A stretch of DNA of 64,000 nucleotides, taken from assembly GCA_963713505.1 (NCBI GenBank), contig CAVQMC010000004.1:310001-374000 (forward strand), read 5' to 3'. Source of the stretch: CAVQMC01 sp963713505 (GTDB lineage Bacteria; Bacteroidota; Ignavibacteria; Ignavibacteriales; Ignavibacteriaceae). The notes beneath the pieces were generated by a model. The model searched no databases and had not been told where the DNA came from. It saw nothing but the letters and a program-made list of their open reading frames with translations. Of this stretch, positions 29,053 to 39,283 are shown piece after piece (within the stretch, counting starts at the first letter, position 1; every line of letters begins with the position of its first letter). A program made the translations under genes and the position numbers.

Positions 29053-31458
29053 ATGATTAAAGAAGTATCATCTAATCAGTTAAAAAAGCAATTTGATTTA
29101 AAAAAATTAAATATAAAATCCACTAAAGATGTTAGTAAATTAAAAGGAATTGTAGGACAGGAACGGGCGGTTAAAGCATTGCAGTTCGGTTTGCAAATGG
29201 ACGGCTGCGGATACAATATTTATGTTGCCGGCTCTCCCGGAACCGGAAAAATGACTTCCGTAAAATCATTTCTAGAAGAAATTGCTTCAAAGAAAAAATC
29301 TCCGTCGGATTGGTGTTATGTAAATAATTTTGATGATCCCTATCAGCCTAAAGCTATTAAACTTCCCGCAGGAAAAGGCGCGGAATTTAGTCAGGATATG
29401 AATCATTTAATTGAACATGTTCAAAATGAAGTTCCCAAAGCTTTCGAAAGTGATGAATATTCAAATCAAAGAGAAAAACTCTTAGGTAATTTAAATGAAG
29501 AGAGAGAAAAGCTATCTCAAGAGATAAGCAAGAAAGCCTCGGAAAAAGGATTTAATCTGCAGGCAACTCCTATGGGAATTGTATTTGTTCCTTTAAAAGA
29601 TGACAAACCTATGACGAATGAACAGCTTCAATCTATAAATAAAGAAGAACGGGAAGAGTTGGAAAAAAAACGTGAAAGCCTTCAAACTGAAGTTAAAGCA
29701 ACAATGAAAAATATCCGGAAGCTTCAAAGAGAAATGCAGGAAAAAATTAAAAGTTTAGATCAAAAAATTGCTTATCAAATTGTTCATGGCTTAATAGAAG
29801 ACATTAAAGAAAAATTTGAAGATTATAAAAAGATAGAAAAATATTTAGATGATGTAGAAGAAGATATATTGGAAAATGTTGATGCATTTAAAATTGATCA
29901 GCAGCAGGAATCTCAAAATCCGCAGCTGGAAATGCAGAACGAAAAAATAAGAGAAATGGTAACCAAAAAATATACCGTTAATGTTCTTATAGATAATAGC
30001 AAACAAAAAGGTGCTCCAGTTATTGTTGAATATAATCCCACTTACAGCAATATAGTTGGAAGAATTGAAAAAGAAATGAGAATGGGTGCTTTGTCTACGG
30101 ATTTCTCAATGATAAAAGCAGGTTCACTGGCAAGAGCAAACGGAGGATTTTTAGTTATTTCATCAGAAGATCTTTTACAGAATGTTTACAGCTATGACGG
30201 ATTGAAAAGAGCATTAAAAAGTTCCGAACTTCAGATTGAAGAATTAACCGAAAAGCTTGGATTTGTTACAACAAAAACATTGCGTCCTCAGCCGATAAAT
30301 CTTGATATAAAAGTAGTATTAGTCGGATCGCCATTAATTTATTATCTCTTGTATCAATATGACACTGATTTTTCTGAACTTTTTAAAGTTAAAGCTGATT
30401 ATGATACTCAGATGGGGATAAGCTCTGATAACATTTCTAACTTTTTAAGTTTTGTTTCTACATACTGTGAAAAAGAAAATTTAAAACATTTCGATAAAAA
30501 AGCCGTCATTAAATTATTGGAACATGCTTCAAGAATGGCAGAAGATCAAGAAAAACTTTCAACGGAATTCGGTCATATAGCAGACTTAATTAGAGAAGCA
30601 AATTTTTATGCTAAAAACGGTAAGAATGGTTTAGTAACTGAAGAGAATGTAAAGAAAGCACTTGATGAAAGAATTTTCCGTTCAAGTCTTATTCAAAATA
30701 AAATTGAAGAAATGATTAAACGAGGTACAATTTTAATTGATATATCCGGTGAAAAGGTAGGACAGGTAAACGGTTTGTCCGTTATTATGCTTGGCGATTA
30801 TATGTTCGGGAGACCAAGCAGAATTACTGCAACCGTAGGTCCGGGAAGAGATGGAATTATTGATATTGAAAGAGAAGTTAAACTCGGAGGACCGATTCAC
30901 AGCAAAGGAATTTTAATTATCAGCGGTTATCTTTCTAAAAAATATGGACTAGGAAAACCTTTAACTCTAGCAGCAAGAATTGTATTTGAACAAAGTTACC
31001 AGGGAATTGAAGGAGACAGCGCATCGGCTGCAGAAACTTTTTCAATTATATCAGCAATTTCGGAAATTCCTTTAAGTCAAAATATTGCTGTAACCGGTTC
31101 TGTAAATCAAAACGGAGAAATACAGGCAATCGGCGGAGTCAATCATAAAATAGAAGGCTTTTATGATTTATGTAATTCAAAAGGATTAACAGGAAAACAG
31201 GGAGTGATTATACCACAAAGTAATTTAACGAATGTTAATTTAAGAGATGATGTTGTAGAAGCAGTAAAGAAAAAGAAATTCCATATTTGGGCAATTAAAA
31301 CAATTGATGAAGGATTGGAAATTTTAATGAATAAAAAATCTGGTAATCTTTTAAAAGATAATACATTTACAAAAAATTCTATTAATGAAGAAGTAAGGTT
31401 AAAGTTAAATAAATATCAGCAGTCCATTAAAGAGTTAAGTTCAGATAATAAAAAATAG
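29053..31458 (+). CDS. Lon-like ATP-dependent protease (COG1067 type)
   Basis: An 801-aa AAA+ protease of the Lon-related family lacking the classical Lon N-domain. Walker A GSPGTGK (residues ~60-66), a long coiled-coil insertion (~135-270), second AAA elements (ARANGGFLVISSEDLL), and a C-terminal Lon proteolytic domain with catalytic Ser in GDSASAAE and Lys in GGVNHKIEGF. I start it at the ATG at 29053, which has GGGAG 6 bp upstream; the longer reading needs a TTG without a site. Cytoplasmic quality control is the expected role. Monocistronic. Confidence 0.93.
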   Translation: MIKEVSSNQLKKQFDLKKLNIKSTKDVSKLKGIVGQERAVKALQFGLQMDGCGYNIYVAGSPGTGKMTSVKSFLEEIASKKKSPSDWCYVNNFDDPYQPKAIKLPAGKGAEFSQDMNHLIEHVQNEVPKAFESDEYSNQREKLLGNLNEEREKLSQEISKKASEKGFNLQATPMGIVFVPLKDDKPMTNEQLQSINKEEREELEKKRESLQTEVKATMKNIRKLQREMQEKIKSLDQKIAYQIVHGLIEDIKEKFEDYKKIEKYLDDVEEDILENVDAFKIDQQQESQNPQLEMQNEKIREMVTKKYTVNVLIDNSKQKGAPVIVEYNPTYSNIVGRIEKEMRMGALSTDFSMIKAGSLARANGGFLVISSEDLLQNVYSYDGLKRALKSSELQIEELTEKLGFVTTKTLRPQPINLDIKVVLVGSPLIYYLLYQYDTDFSELFKVKADYDTQMGISSDNISNFLSFVSTYCEKENLKHFDKKAVIKLLEHASRMAEDQEKLSTEFGHIADLIREANFYAKNGKNGLVTEENVKKALDERIFRSSLIQNKIEEMIKRGTILIDISGEKVGQVNGLSVIMLGDYMFGRPSRITATVGPGRDGIIDIEREVKLGGPIHSKGILIISGYLSKKYGLGKPLTLAARIVFEQSYQGIEGDSASAAETFSIISAISEIPLSQNIAVTGSVNQNGEIQAIGGVNHKIEGFYDLCNSKGLTGKQGVIIPQSNLTNVNLRDDVVEAVKKKKFHIWAIKTIDEGLEILMNKKSGNLLKDNTFTKNSINEEVRLKLNKYQQSIKELSSDNKK

Positions 31459-31513
31459 TACTTTGATTTATAAATAATTATTTGGACTTGATTTTATTAG
31501 AATTGAATAAAAA

Positions 31514-31542
31514 AATCCCTCTTCCAAAAGGGAAGAGGGATT
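31514..31542. terminator. bidirectional terminator between convergent genes
   Basis: Perfect 12-bp stem AATCCCTCTTCC (31514-31525) / GGAAGAGGGATT (31531-31542) with a 5-nt loop. On the minus strand it is followed by seven T, so it terminates the SPW gene; on the plus strand a shorter T run follows a few bases later, serving the Lon-like gene. Confidence 0.85.
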
Positions 31543-31554
31543 CTAGTTTTTAGA

Positions 31555-31875
31555 TTAGTGGGCGGTACTTACAGTATGTCCGGGTTCAGCATGTTCGGCA
31601 GTATTCCATATTGCAAGAATACCAACAACTATACCGGATATAAAGAAGTTCCACGGAACTGCTAATCCAAATGCTACTCCGCTTAAGAAAAGCCAAATAC
31701 CAATTATACCATTAACAGTTCCTTGCCAGCTGTTTACTCTGCCAGCTCCCCAGAATCCGAATATTACAGAAACTATACCGGGGATCAATATGCTGGCTGG
31801 TGTTTGTAATTGCGGAACAAATCCGCAGATTATTAACCATACACCCACTGCTATATTTATCCAGCCTTGCCACAT
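31555..31875 (-). CDS. SPW-repeat small membrane protein
   Basis: A 106-aa protein with four predicted TM helices, starting MWQGWINIAVGVWLIICGF and containing a second copy of the motif (SWQGTVNGIIGIWLFLSG), as in SPW-repeat proteins. A strong AAAGGAGTG ribosome binding site precedes the ATG. A close relative is encoded at 58621. The family has no known function; a stress or envelope role is a guess. Confidence 0.85.
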   Translation of the reverse strand: MWQGWINIAVGVWLIICGFVPQLQTPASILIPGIVSVIFGFWGAGRVNSWQGTVNGIIGIWLFLSGVAFGLAVPWNFFISGIVVGILAIWNTAEHAEPGHTVSTAH

Positions 31876-32075
31876 AACATCTCACTCCTTTCACATATTA
31901 ACTCAACATTTCTCATTCGCGTTTATAATGTAATTAATAATAGCCCGCTTGTCTGTGAATTATGAGATACCGGTGTTTTAAATCATTAATGGTATTTTTA
32001 AAAGAAGATCACAATTGTTAAATAATTTTATAGTTATAAATGAAAAGAAAAAAGTTTAATATAAAAGGGAAAATA

Positions 32076-32381
32076 ATGAAGCACATTAAAACAAATTTTG
32101 AAAAAGGTTTTTCCGTTCAACATAAAATCAAAAATTCTCAATTTGCAGTTATGGTTCTTGAACCAGGCACTTCTACAGGTGGACCAAATAATAAACATAA
32201 AAATTCGGATCAATGGCTGTTTGTAATATCAGGAATTGGCAAAGCCGTAATTAATAATTCTAAAATAGAATTTGATGAAAACAGCTTGTTATTAATTGAA
32301 AAAGGTGAAACGCATGAAATAGTGAACACTGGCAATAAACCTTTAAAAACAATTAATATTTATGTACCCCCTGCTTATTGA
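32076..32381 (+). CDS. small cupin-domain protein
   Basis: A 101-aa single cupin barrel. Motif 1 is degenerate: PNNKHKNSDQWLFVISGIG (residues ~41-59) keeps H and the Q/E-position region. Motif 2, GETHEIVNTGNKP, keeps its His. I start at the ATG at 32076 because AAGGGA lies upstream; the longer frame has no site. Metal-binding enzyme or ligand-sensing protein; substrate unknown. Confidence 0.8.
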   Translation: MKHIKTNFEKGFSVQHKIKNSQFAVMVLEPGTSTGGPNNKHKNSDQWLFVISGIGKAVINNSKIEFDENSLLLIEKGETHEIVNTGNKPLKTINIYVPPAY

Positions 32382-32565
32382 TTAAAATAAAATTAATGGG
32401 ATTAAAAGAAAAATTAAAATGGCATTAAGATTGCTAAATATTAACCGTTATAGTTTATAGCTAGGATAAATAAACTTAATTTATTCAATAATTAAGCATT
32501 AAAAATTGTATTCAATCTCTAAAATGAGAATTATTAGTTGTTATTGAGAAAATAAAGGGGTAAAG

Positions 32566-33426
32566 ATGTATAAAATACTTTCCGCTTGTTTCATTGCTCC
32601 AAATGTAAAACGCTTTGAAATTGAAGCTCCTAAAATTGCTGTTAAACGCAAACCCGGACAATTTGTAATAATAAGAATTAATAATGAAGGTGAAAGGATT
32701 CCTCTGACAATCGCAGATTCGAACATCGAAAAAGGTTCAATAACAATAATTGTTCAGGGAATAGGAAAAACAACTACAGAATTAAACCAGCTTGAAACAG
32801 GCGATTCTATCATGGATGTTGTTGGCCCTCTCGGTCAGGCTTCTCACATTGAAAATTTTGGTACTGCAGTCAGCATCGGCGGCGGAGTGGGAACGGCAAT
32901 TGCTTTTCCTACTGCAGTTGCTTTAAAGAAAGCTGGAAATCATACTATTTCTATTGTCGGCGGAAGATCAAAAGAATATGTTATTCTTGAAGAAGAAATG
33001 AAAAATACCTGCGATGAAGTTTATATAACAACAGACGACGGAAGCTATGGATACCATGGTTTTGTAACAGATAAATTAAAAGAATTAATTGAAGCAAAAA
33101 GACAAATAGATTTTGTACTTGCAATCGGACCCATTCCAATGATGAAAGCAGTTGCGGAAGTCACAAGAAAATATAAAATAAAAACTGTTGTAAGTTTAAA
33201 TCCTATTATGGTTGACGGAACAGGAATGTGCGGAGGATGCAGAGCAACTGTTGACGGTAAAACAGTTTTTGTTTGTGTTGACGGTCCTGAGTTCGATGCT
33301 CATAAAGTTGACTTTGAAACTTTAACAAGAAGAAACAGAACTTACAGAGAAGACGAAGAACTGGCGTTGAAAAATCATATGTGCCAGTATGAAAAAACTA
33401 AATTAGACGGAATTGAACTTTCTTAA
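32566..33426 (+). CDS. nfnA: NfnA, small subunit of NADH-dependent ferredoxin:NADP+ oxidoreductase
   Basis: A 286-aa flavoprotein of the ferredoxin-NADP reductase fold. FAD site RIPLTIADS (residues ~45-53), NAD-binding SIGGGVGTAIAFP (~103-115), and a C-terminal 2Fe-2S cysteine cluster (GMCGGCRATVDGKTVFVCVDGPEFD). With NfnB it bifurcates electrons between NADH, NADPH and reduced ferredoxin. GGGG ribosome binding site; 37-bp gap to nfnB. The same pair is often annotated as sulfide dehydrogenase subunits. Confidence 0.93.
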   Translation: MYKILSACFIAPNVKRFEIEAPKIAVKRKPGQFVIIRINNEGERIPLTIADSNIEKGSITIIVQGIGKTTTELNQLETGDSIMDVVGPLGQASHIENFGTAVSIGGGVGTAIAFPTAVALKKAGNHTISIVGGRSKEYVILEEEMKNTCDEVYITTDDGSYGYHGFVTDKLKELIEAKRQIDFVLAIGPIPMMKAVAEVTRKYKIKTVVSLNPIMVDGTGMCGGCRATVDGKTVFVCVDGPEFDAHKVDFETLTRRNRTYREDEELALKNHMCQYEKTKLDGIELS

Positions 33427-33463
33427 AAAATTGAAATACACCTAAAAATTTTCGGGAAGAAAA

Positions 33464-34882
33464 ATGGAAAAAATATCAAATAAAGAAAGAATGAAAATAC
33501 AGCGTCAAGCGATGCCTGAACAAAATAATGTTGAACGCAGAAGTAATTTTAGCGAAGTAAATATTGGTTTTACCGAAGAACTTGCCAAGCTTGAAGCATT
33601 GAGGTGTATTCAATGTCCTAAACCTACTTGCATTTCCGGCTGTCCGGTTGGAGTAAAAATAAATGATTTTATCGCTCTTATTAGTGAAGGAGATTATTTA
33701 GGTGCTGCTGCAAAAATAAAAGAAGACAATCTGCTGCCTGCAATTTGCGGAAGAGTTTGTCCGCAGGAAGAACAATGCGAAATAAAATGTACTGTTGGTA
33801 AAAAGAATGAACCGGTTGCAATCGGAAGACTGGAAAGATTTGTAGCTGATTATGAAAGAAATACAGTTGGAATTAGAACTCCGCAAATTGCACCCAAAAC
33901 AGGAAAAAAAGTTGCAATAATCGGAAGCGGTCCGGCAGGATTAAGCTGTTCAGGCGATTTAATTCAAAAAGGTCATGATGTTACTGTGTTTGAAGCATTA
34001 CACGAGTTAGGCGGAGTTTTAATTTACGGAATTCCTGAATTCAGACTGCCTAAAGAAATTGTTAAAACGGAAATTGATTCTCTTAAAAAATTAGGAGTAG
34101 ATTTTCAAACTAATGCTGTTATAGGATTTACCGATACAATTGATGAACTTTTAGCAAACGGCTACGATGCAGTTTTTATTGCTGTCGGTGCAGGACTTCC
34201 ATACTTCTTAAATATTCCGGGAGAAAATTTCAGCGGAGTTTATTCATCAAATGAATTTTTAACCCGTGTTAATTTGATGAAAGCTTATAAATTTCCCGAA
34301 TACGATACTCCTGTATTTCATGTGAAAGATAAAAATGTTGCAATTTTCGGCGGCGGCAACACAGCTATGGATGCTGTTAGAATATCAAAAAGATTAGGTG
34401 CTAAAAATGCTTATATAGTTTACAGAAGATCCGATGTAGAAATGCCTGCGCGAAATGAAGAAATTCATCATGCAAAAGAAGAAGGAATTGAATTTATATA
34501 TTTATCAAATCCGGTTGAATTTATCGGAGATGAAAACGGCTGGCTGAAAGGTGTTAAACTTCAGAAGATGGAATTAGGTGAACCGGATGCATCGGGCAGA
34601 AGGCGTCCTGTTCCAATCAAAGGTTCGGAATATATATTGGATGTTGATATGGCTGTAATTGCAATCGGCAACGGATCTAATCCAATTATACAAAAAACAA
34701 CTCCGGATTTAAATTACAACAAATGGGGCAACATACTTGTTAACGAAGAAACTATGGAAACTTCTAAAAAAGGAGTTTTTGCAGGCGGCGATATTGTTAC
34801 AGGCGGTGCAACAGTAATACTTGCAATGGGCGCCGGCAGAAAAGCCGCAGCAGCAATTGATGAATATTTGAAGAACAAGTAA
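33464..34882 (+). CDS. nfnB: NfnB, large subunit (GltD-like) of NADH-dependent ferredoxin:NADP+ oxidoreductase
   Basis: A 472-aa GltD-type flavoprotein. N-terminal 4Fe-4S cysteines (CIQCPKPTCISGCPVG and CGRVCPQEEQCEIKC), FAD-binding GSGPAGLSCSGDLIQKG (~151-167), a second NAD(P)-binding GGGNTAMDAVR (~291-301), and C-terminal AGGDIVTGGATVILAMGAGR. Without a GltB large subunit nearby, and directly after nfnA, it is the bifurcating transhydrogenase rather than glutamate synthase. It links NADPH to the ferredoxin/NADH pools used by the hydrogenase at 38.8-42.4 kb. Confidence 0.93.
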   Translation: MEKISNKERMKIQRQAMPEQNNVERRSNFSEVNIGFTEELAKLEALRCIQCPKPTCISGCPVGVKINDFIALISEGDYLGAAAKIKEDNLLPAICGRVCPQEEQCEIKCTVGKKNEPVAIGRLERFVADYERNTVGIRTPQIAPKTGKKVAIIGSGPAGLSCSGDLIQKGHDVTVFEALHELGGVLIYGIPEFRLPKEIVKTEIDSLKKLGVDFQTNAVIGFTDTIDELLANGYDAVFIAVGAGLPYFLNIPGENFSGVYSSNEFLTRVNLMKAYKFPEYDTPVFHVKDKNVAIFGGGNTAMDAVRISKRLGAKNAYIVYRRSDVEMPARNEEIHHAKEEGIEFIYLSNPVEFIGDENGWLKGVKLQKMELGEPDASGRRRPVPIKGSEYILDVDMAVIAIGNGSNPIIQKTTPDLNYNKWGNILVNEETMETSKKGVFAGGDIVTGGATVILAMGAGRKAAAAIDEYLKNK

Positions 34883-34905
34883 TAGAATTTTATAACTCAT
34901 CCCAA

Positions 34906-34930
34906 CCCTTCTCTTTCAAAAAGAGAAGGG
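34906..34930 (+). terminator. hairpin after nfnB, possible terminator
   Basis: CCCTTCTCTTT (34906-34916) pairs with AAAGAGAAGGG (34920-34930) around a 3-nt loop. The T run after it is weak (CTTATT), so it may be a terminator or a member of a dispersed hairpin family. Confidence 0.5.
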
Positions 34931-35003
34931 CTTATTAGTAATGACCACTTTTCATTTGAATTCTTGACAAGAAAATTAATGTAAAGTTTTATTGATAACA
35001 AAG

Positions 35004-35029
35004 TCTTTCCCTTATTTTTAAGGGAAAGA
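35004..35029. repeat. perfect hairpin in the nfnB downstream region
   Basis: TCTTTCCCTTA and TAAGGGAAAGA form an 11-bp perfect stem with a 4-T loop. Together with the hairpin at 34906 it occupies the 336-bp spacer 34883-35218, which otherwise shows no gene. It could be a second terminator or a repeat element. Confidence 0.5.
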
Positions 35030-35218
35030 TTTAGATAGGGTTAAAAAAGAACCATTCTCAAAATTTAAAATCACAATTACAATAAGCTTTTCCATATTGA
35101 CAATCTTAAAATTAAATATTAGCTTAAAAATAAAAATATTATTCTGGGGGTAGCTATTGTTTGATTTTTACTTTTATTCTTCAAAGACAAACCTGCCATA
35201 TTATTTCAGAGGTAAACT

Positions 35219-37760
35219 ATGTTAAGTTTTAGAATAGCATTTATTGCTTTATTCTGTTTTGTATTATTCAATCCTTTTACAAATGCTCAAATAGATACTA
35301 CAAAGGTAAAACCCACACAATACAGAAGAGGAATTACTCTTCAGCCCGGATATCAAAGTTATGAACAGAAATATGAAGGAAAAGATCTTCTTGATATTAA
35401 ACAAAGATTATATCCAATTGGTAAGGTAAACAGCGGAACGGGAGTTTGGACAGAACTAAGTCCCGGAGTGCCGAGAGTAGATTATCTTGGAATTCATTTT
35501 GTAAATCCTGACACAGGCTGGGCATGCGGAGATTTAGGAACAATTATAAAATCAACAAACGGCGGAAATCACTGGATAACCGAAGTAACCGGCACATCAA
35601 CACCGGTATTAAAAGTAAACAGCATAGATGGACAAACAGTAATAGCAAGCGGTTTTAGCGGATTAATACTTACGTTCAACGGACGGCGGAGACAGCTGGA
35701 CACAAATAACAAGCGGAGTAACTAGGAGACTTGTGGGGACTCCAGATGATAAACGATACACTTGGCTGGGCCTGCGGAACAAACAACTCACTGATAAAAA
35801 CCACAGACGGCGGACAAACCTGGCAAACAGTAACAACTCCTGGATATAGCTCAGATTATTGGTGGATAGATTTTATGGATGAGGAATATGGATTTATAGC
35901 AGCAAACGGAAAAGTACTTAGAACAATAGATGGCGGAGAAAACTGGGATATAATTCAGGCAGGCGACAACCAGGCATTATTTAGTGTTGATATAATAGAT
36001 AGTTTACATATTGCAGCGGCAGGCTATGGAGGGACAAATTATGCAGGGAAAAACATTTACAGCAGCGACGGCGGAAATACCTGGATAAACGGCGGACAAA
36101 CCCCAGCCTTACCAATAAACTGCATAAAATATATTAATCCCGATACCGGCTATTTTGTTATGAATGATGTGGGAACATATAAAACAACAAATAGCGGACA
36201 AACATGGAATCCATTAGATACAACAGGATTAGGAAGGAATGGTCAATATGATATACAATTATTCACACAAATGAATATTGGCTACTCAGTAGGACCAAGC
36301 TTACAGATTTACAAAGCTGATGGCAACCTAGACATTTGGCACAAGCTAATAATAAACGATGATCTTGTAGATGTTTTTTTTACAAGTGAACAAAAAGGAT
36401 TTACAATAAGTTCAGGACCAAGTGGCAGAGTATATAAAACAACAAATTCCGGCGAAGATTGGCAGTTGGCTTCAGGGCCAAGCGGCTACAACTTATATTT
36501 CACAGACAGCTTGACAGGTTATTTAGGAAGTACTTCTTTATGGAAAACTACAAATGGAGGAGATAGCTGGTATAAAACAAATTCCCCAAATACATTTGGA
36601 GGAATAAGTAAAATACAATTTATAACACATGAAATTGGATGGTATGTAACATTGGGAGGAGCAATATTTAAGAGTACAGATTATGGTGAAGATTGGTTCC
36701 AACAACTAAATGTTTATCCGGATGAGGTGTCGAGTATAAATTTTATTGATTCATTATACGGATGGGCAAGCTCAAGATACTTATGGCAAACAACTAATGG
36801 GGGCAATGATTGGATCCAACGGGATGACTTGCCTATTATATTTAGTAGTGATATTTATTTTAATAATATTGATACAGGTTGGGTCGCTGGTTTTTTAGCA
36901 AGTCCTTTTTATAAGCTTTACACAAAACAATTGACGGTGGATTAAATTGGACAATAGTTTCTGAAGTTACAGGACCAAATAATTTTAATTTTTTCCCCGA
37001 CCCAATCCATTGGATGGTTAGTGGATTTCAACATGTTTATATAACAAATAATGGCGGAAATACCTGGAACGAAATAACATCTGATATACCCGCAGGATTT
37101 AACAAATTTCAAGCACCGACAAATTATATAGGATATGCGGTTGGACCTGGAGGTTTAATTCTAAAATATCAGGATACAACTTATACACCAGTTGAATTAT
37201 TCTCATTTGATGCCAATTATACTAATAACAAAGTAATACTTAATTGGAGAACAGCAACTGAAACAAACAATAGAGGTTTTGAAATTGAAAGACAAGATGT
37301 CAGTCGTCAGTTGTCAGTAGGCAATTGGAAGAAGATTGGATATGTTCAAGGTAAGGGAACAACAACTGAACCACAATCTTATTCATTCAATGATAAAGAC
37401 ATAACAAATCGAAAATATAAATATAGATTAAAGCAGATAGATTTTAACGGAACTTATAAATATTCAAAAGAAATTGCAATAAATATTAGTATCCCGTTAA
37501 AATTTTCATTAAGCCAGAATTATCCAAACCCTTTCAATCCAAGTACTAATATCGGATTTACGATTCCGGATTTTGGATTTGTTACATTGAAGATTTATGA
37601 TGTTTTGGGGAGGGAAGTTAAAACTTTAGTAAATGAAGTAAAGAAACCTGGAGAATATAAAATAAAATTCAATGGAAGTAATCTTCCGAGTGGAGTTTAT
37701 TTTTATAGTTTGAAAACAGAAGATTTTTATCAAGTGAGGAAGATGTTATTAATTAAGTAA
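35219..37760 (+). CDS. secreted YCF48/BNR-like repeat protein with C-terminal sorting domain (three frameshifts)
   Basis: About 847 aa when repaired. Signal peptide (residues 1-~25), then some nine or more repeats of the YCF48/sortilin-like beta-propeller kind, each with the signature IxxTxDGGxxW (for example STNGGNHWI, TTDGGQTWQ, TIDGGENWD). A fibronectin-like segment follows (VELFSFDANYTNNKVILNWRTATE), then a C-terminal type A sorting domain (LSQNYPNPFNPSTNIGF ... SGVYFYSL). Expected to be exported and surface-attached or released by a type IX-like pathway. Frame breaks near 35682, 35727 and 36925. Function of the propeller is unknown. Confidence 0.85.
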
Positions 37761-38417
37761 ACAATTAAAAATTAAAAAAGAAAAATTAAAAAGTGTTAAA
37801 AAACTTGGATGAATGATTGAATGTATGTATGCATAAAGAAAGTTTTAATTAAACGTAATATACTCGTATCCTATATTTTAATTTCAAATTTATAATAATT
37901 TATTTCATTTATTATTATAGTAGGAATATCATTAACCCACGGATTTATTCGTGGGAAAAACTAACTAAAATAAATTTCTAAATAACTGTTTTAACAGTTT
38001 ATCTTAACTATTATAGTATTTAATTCTAAAAGAGAGCTTAATATTTATACCTTCTCCAATCAGAAAAAAATCATTCTACTCAATTACCGACAGCTTTAGC
38101 AGACGGAATTTAATAAACCAAATCAACCGGCTTCAGCCGCATTATAATTGAATTTTCCAGCATAAATTTCATTAAATAATTCGAAAAAGTCCTAAAATTA
38201 AAGCTTTTCTTAAGATTTATGAATAATTTCCATTCAACAATCTTCTTTCTCTTTTGACAAAAAAATTTCCAACTCTAAGAAACAAATCTATTTTTCAAAT
38301 CATTTTGCAGCATTTTAACATTTAGCATTCATCTTTAAATTTTTCCTTTTGGCATCTAATATGAATAATTTTAATTGTAAATGAATAAAAAAATTAAATT
38401 TTCAAAAGGGGAGATTT
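37761..38417. other. 657-bp non-coding region with small hairpins
   Basis: No convincing gene on either strand. It holds several short perfect inverted repeats: CCCACG/CGTGGG (37936-37955), AACTGTT-TT-AACAGTT (37984-37999) and CGGCT-TC-AGCCG (38128-38139). The last part (about 38340-38417) should hold the promoter of the hydrogenase operon, ending in an AGGGGAG ribosome binding site. Confidence 0.5.
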
Positions 38418-38798
38418 ATGCCTAAAATAGCAATTATTGATGACGACCCTGATATTCTCGATGCCAGCAGTGTAGTTTTAACTTCAAAAGGATATGAAGT
38501 TATAACCGCCGCCAATCCCGATGACGGTTATAAAATAGTAAAGGAAAGCAATCCCGATCTAATTATTCTTGATGTAATGATGAATGAACCTGATGACGGA
38601 TTTTTCCTTGCACAAAAATTTAGAAAAGAAAAAATATTTACTCCTATTATAATGTATACTTCCGTTTCAAAATCAATCGGAGTTGATTACGGAATAAGTG
38701 AAATGGTTCCGGTTGATGATTTTGTTGAAAAACCAATTTCACCAGATGAATTAATAGAAAAAGTTGAAAAACTTTTGCAAACGGAAGCAGGGAGGTAA
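38418..38798 (+). CDS. stand-alone receiver (CheY-like) response regulator, first gene of hyd operon
   Basis: A 126-aa single receiver domain. Acidic pair IIDDDPD (residues ~5-11), phospho-acceptor Asp in LIILDVMMNEPDDG (~D52), T/S in IIMYTS and Lys in FVEKPIS. It has no output domain. It lies 2 bp upstream of hydC, so it is co-translated with the hydrogenase; a histidine kinase is encoded at the other end of the operon. It may act through protein-protein contact or as a phosphate sink. Confidence 0.93.
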   Translation: MPKIAIIDDDPDILDASSVVLTSKGYEVITAANPDDGYKIVKESNPDLIILDVMMNEPDDGFFLAQKFRKEKIFTPIIMYTSVSKSIGVDYGISEMVPVDDFVEKPISPDELIEKVEKLLQTEAGR

Positions 38799-38800
38799 CC

Positions 38801-39274
38801 ATGCTGGAATTTGAAAAAAATGCATTGTCCGAAGAAATTGAATCTTTAGTTGCACAATACGAAAACAACCGCTCTTCATTATTGCAGATTCTTCAAGCTG
38901 TACAAAGAAAACATAAATACATTTCCGATTTTGCTCAGCAGGAAATTGCTAGACTATTAAACATTCATCCGGTTGAAGTTTACAGCTTTATTACATTTTA
39001 TTCTTTTCTTCATTCAGAACCAAGAGGAAGAAATATTGTTCGTCTTTGCAGAACAATTTCCTGTGATATTGCGGGAAAAAATGAAGTGGAAGAAGCAGTT
39101 AAAAGAGAGCTGGGAATTTCATTCGGAGAAACAACAAAAGATAAACGTATTACGTTGGAGTATACTAATTGTCTCGGTATGTGCGATCAAGGACCGGCAA
39201 TGTTGGTTAATGAAAAAGTTTATACTCATCTTGATCCCGAATCAGCCGTTAATATTTTGAATGAAATTAAATAG
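38801..39274 (+). CDS. hydC: HydC, NuoE-like 2Fe-2S subunit of bifurcating [FeFe]-hydrogenase
   Basis: A 157-aa NuoE-type thioredoxin-fold subunit with four cluster cysteines in the arrangement CRTISC ... NCLGMC. It transfers electrons between HydB and the rest of the trimeric complex. Length and motifs match the single-domain NuoE/HydC family. A GGGAGG ribosome binding site lies in the end of the receiver gene. It is followed after 9 bp by hydB. Confidence 0.93.
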   Translation: MLEFEKNALSEEIESLVAQYENNRSSLLQILQAVQRKHKYISDFAQQEIARLLNIHPVEVYSFITFYSFLHSEPRGRNIVRLCRTISCDIAGKNEVEEAVKRELGISFGETTKDKRITLEYTNCLGMCDQGPAMLVNEKVYTHLDPESAVNILNEIK

Positions 39275-39283
39275 GATTTAAAA

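Noticed and set aside
33464..34882. Glutamate synthase small subunit (GltD)
   Set aside because: Directly follows an NfnA-type FNR subunit and has no GltB partner nearby; the pair fits NfnAB.
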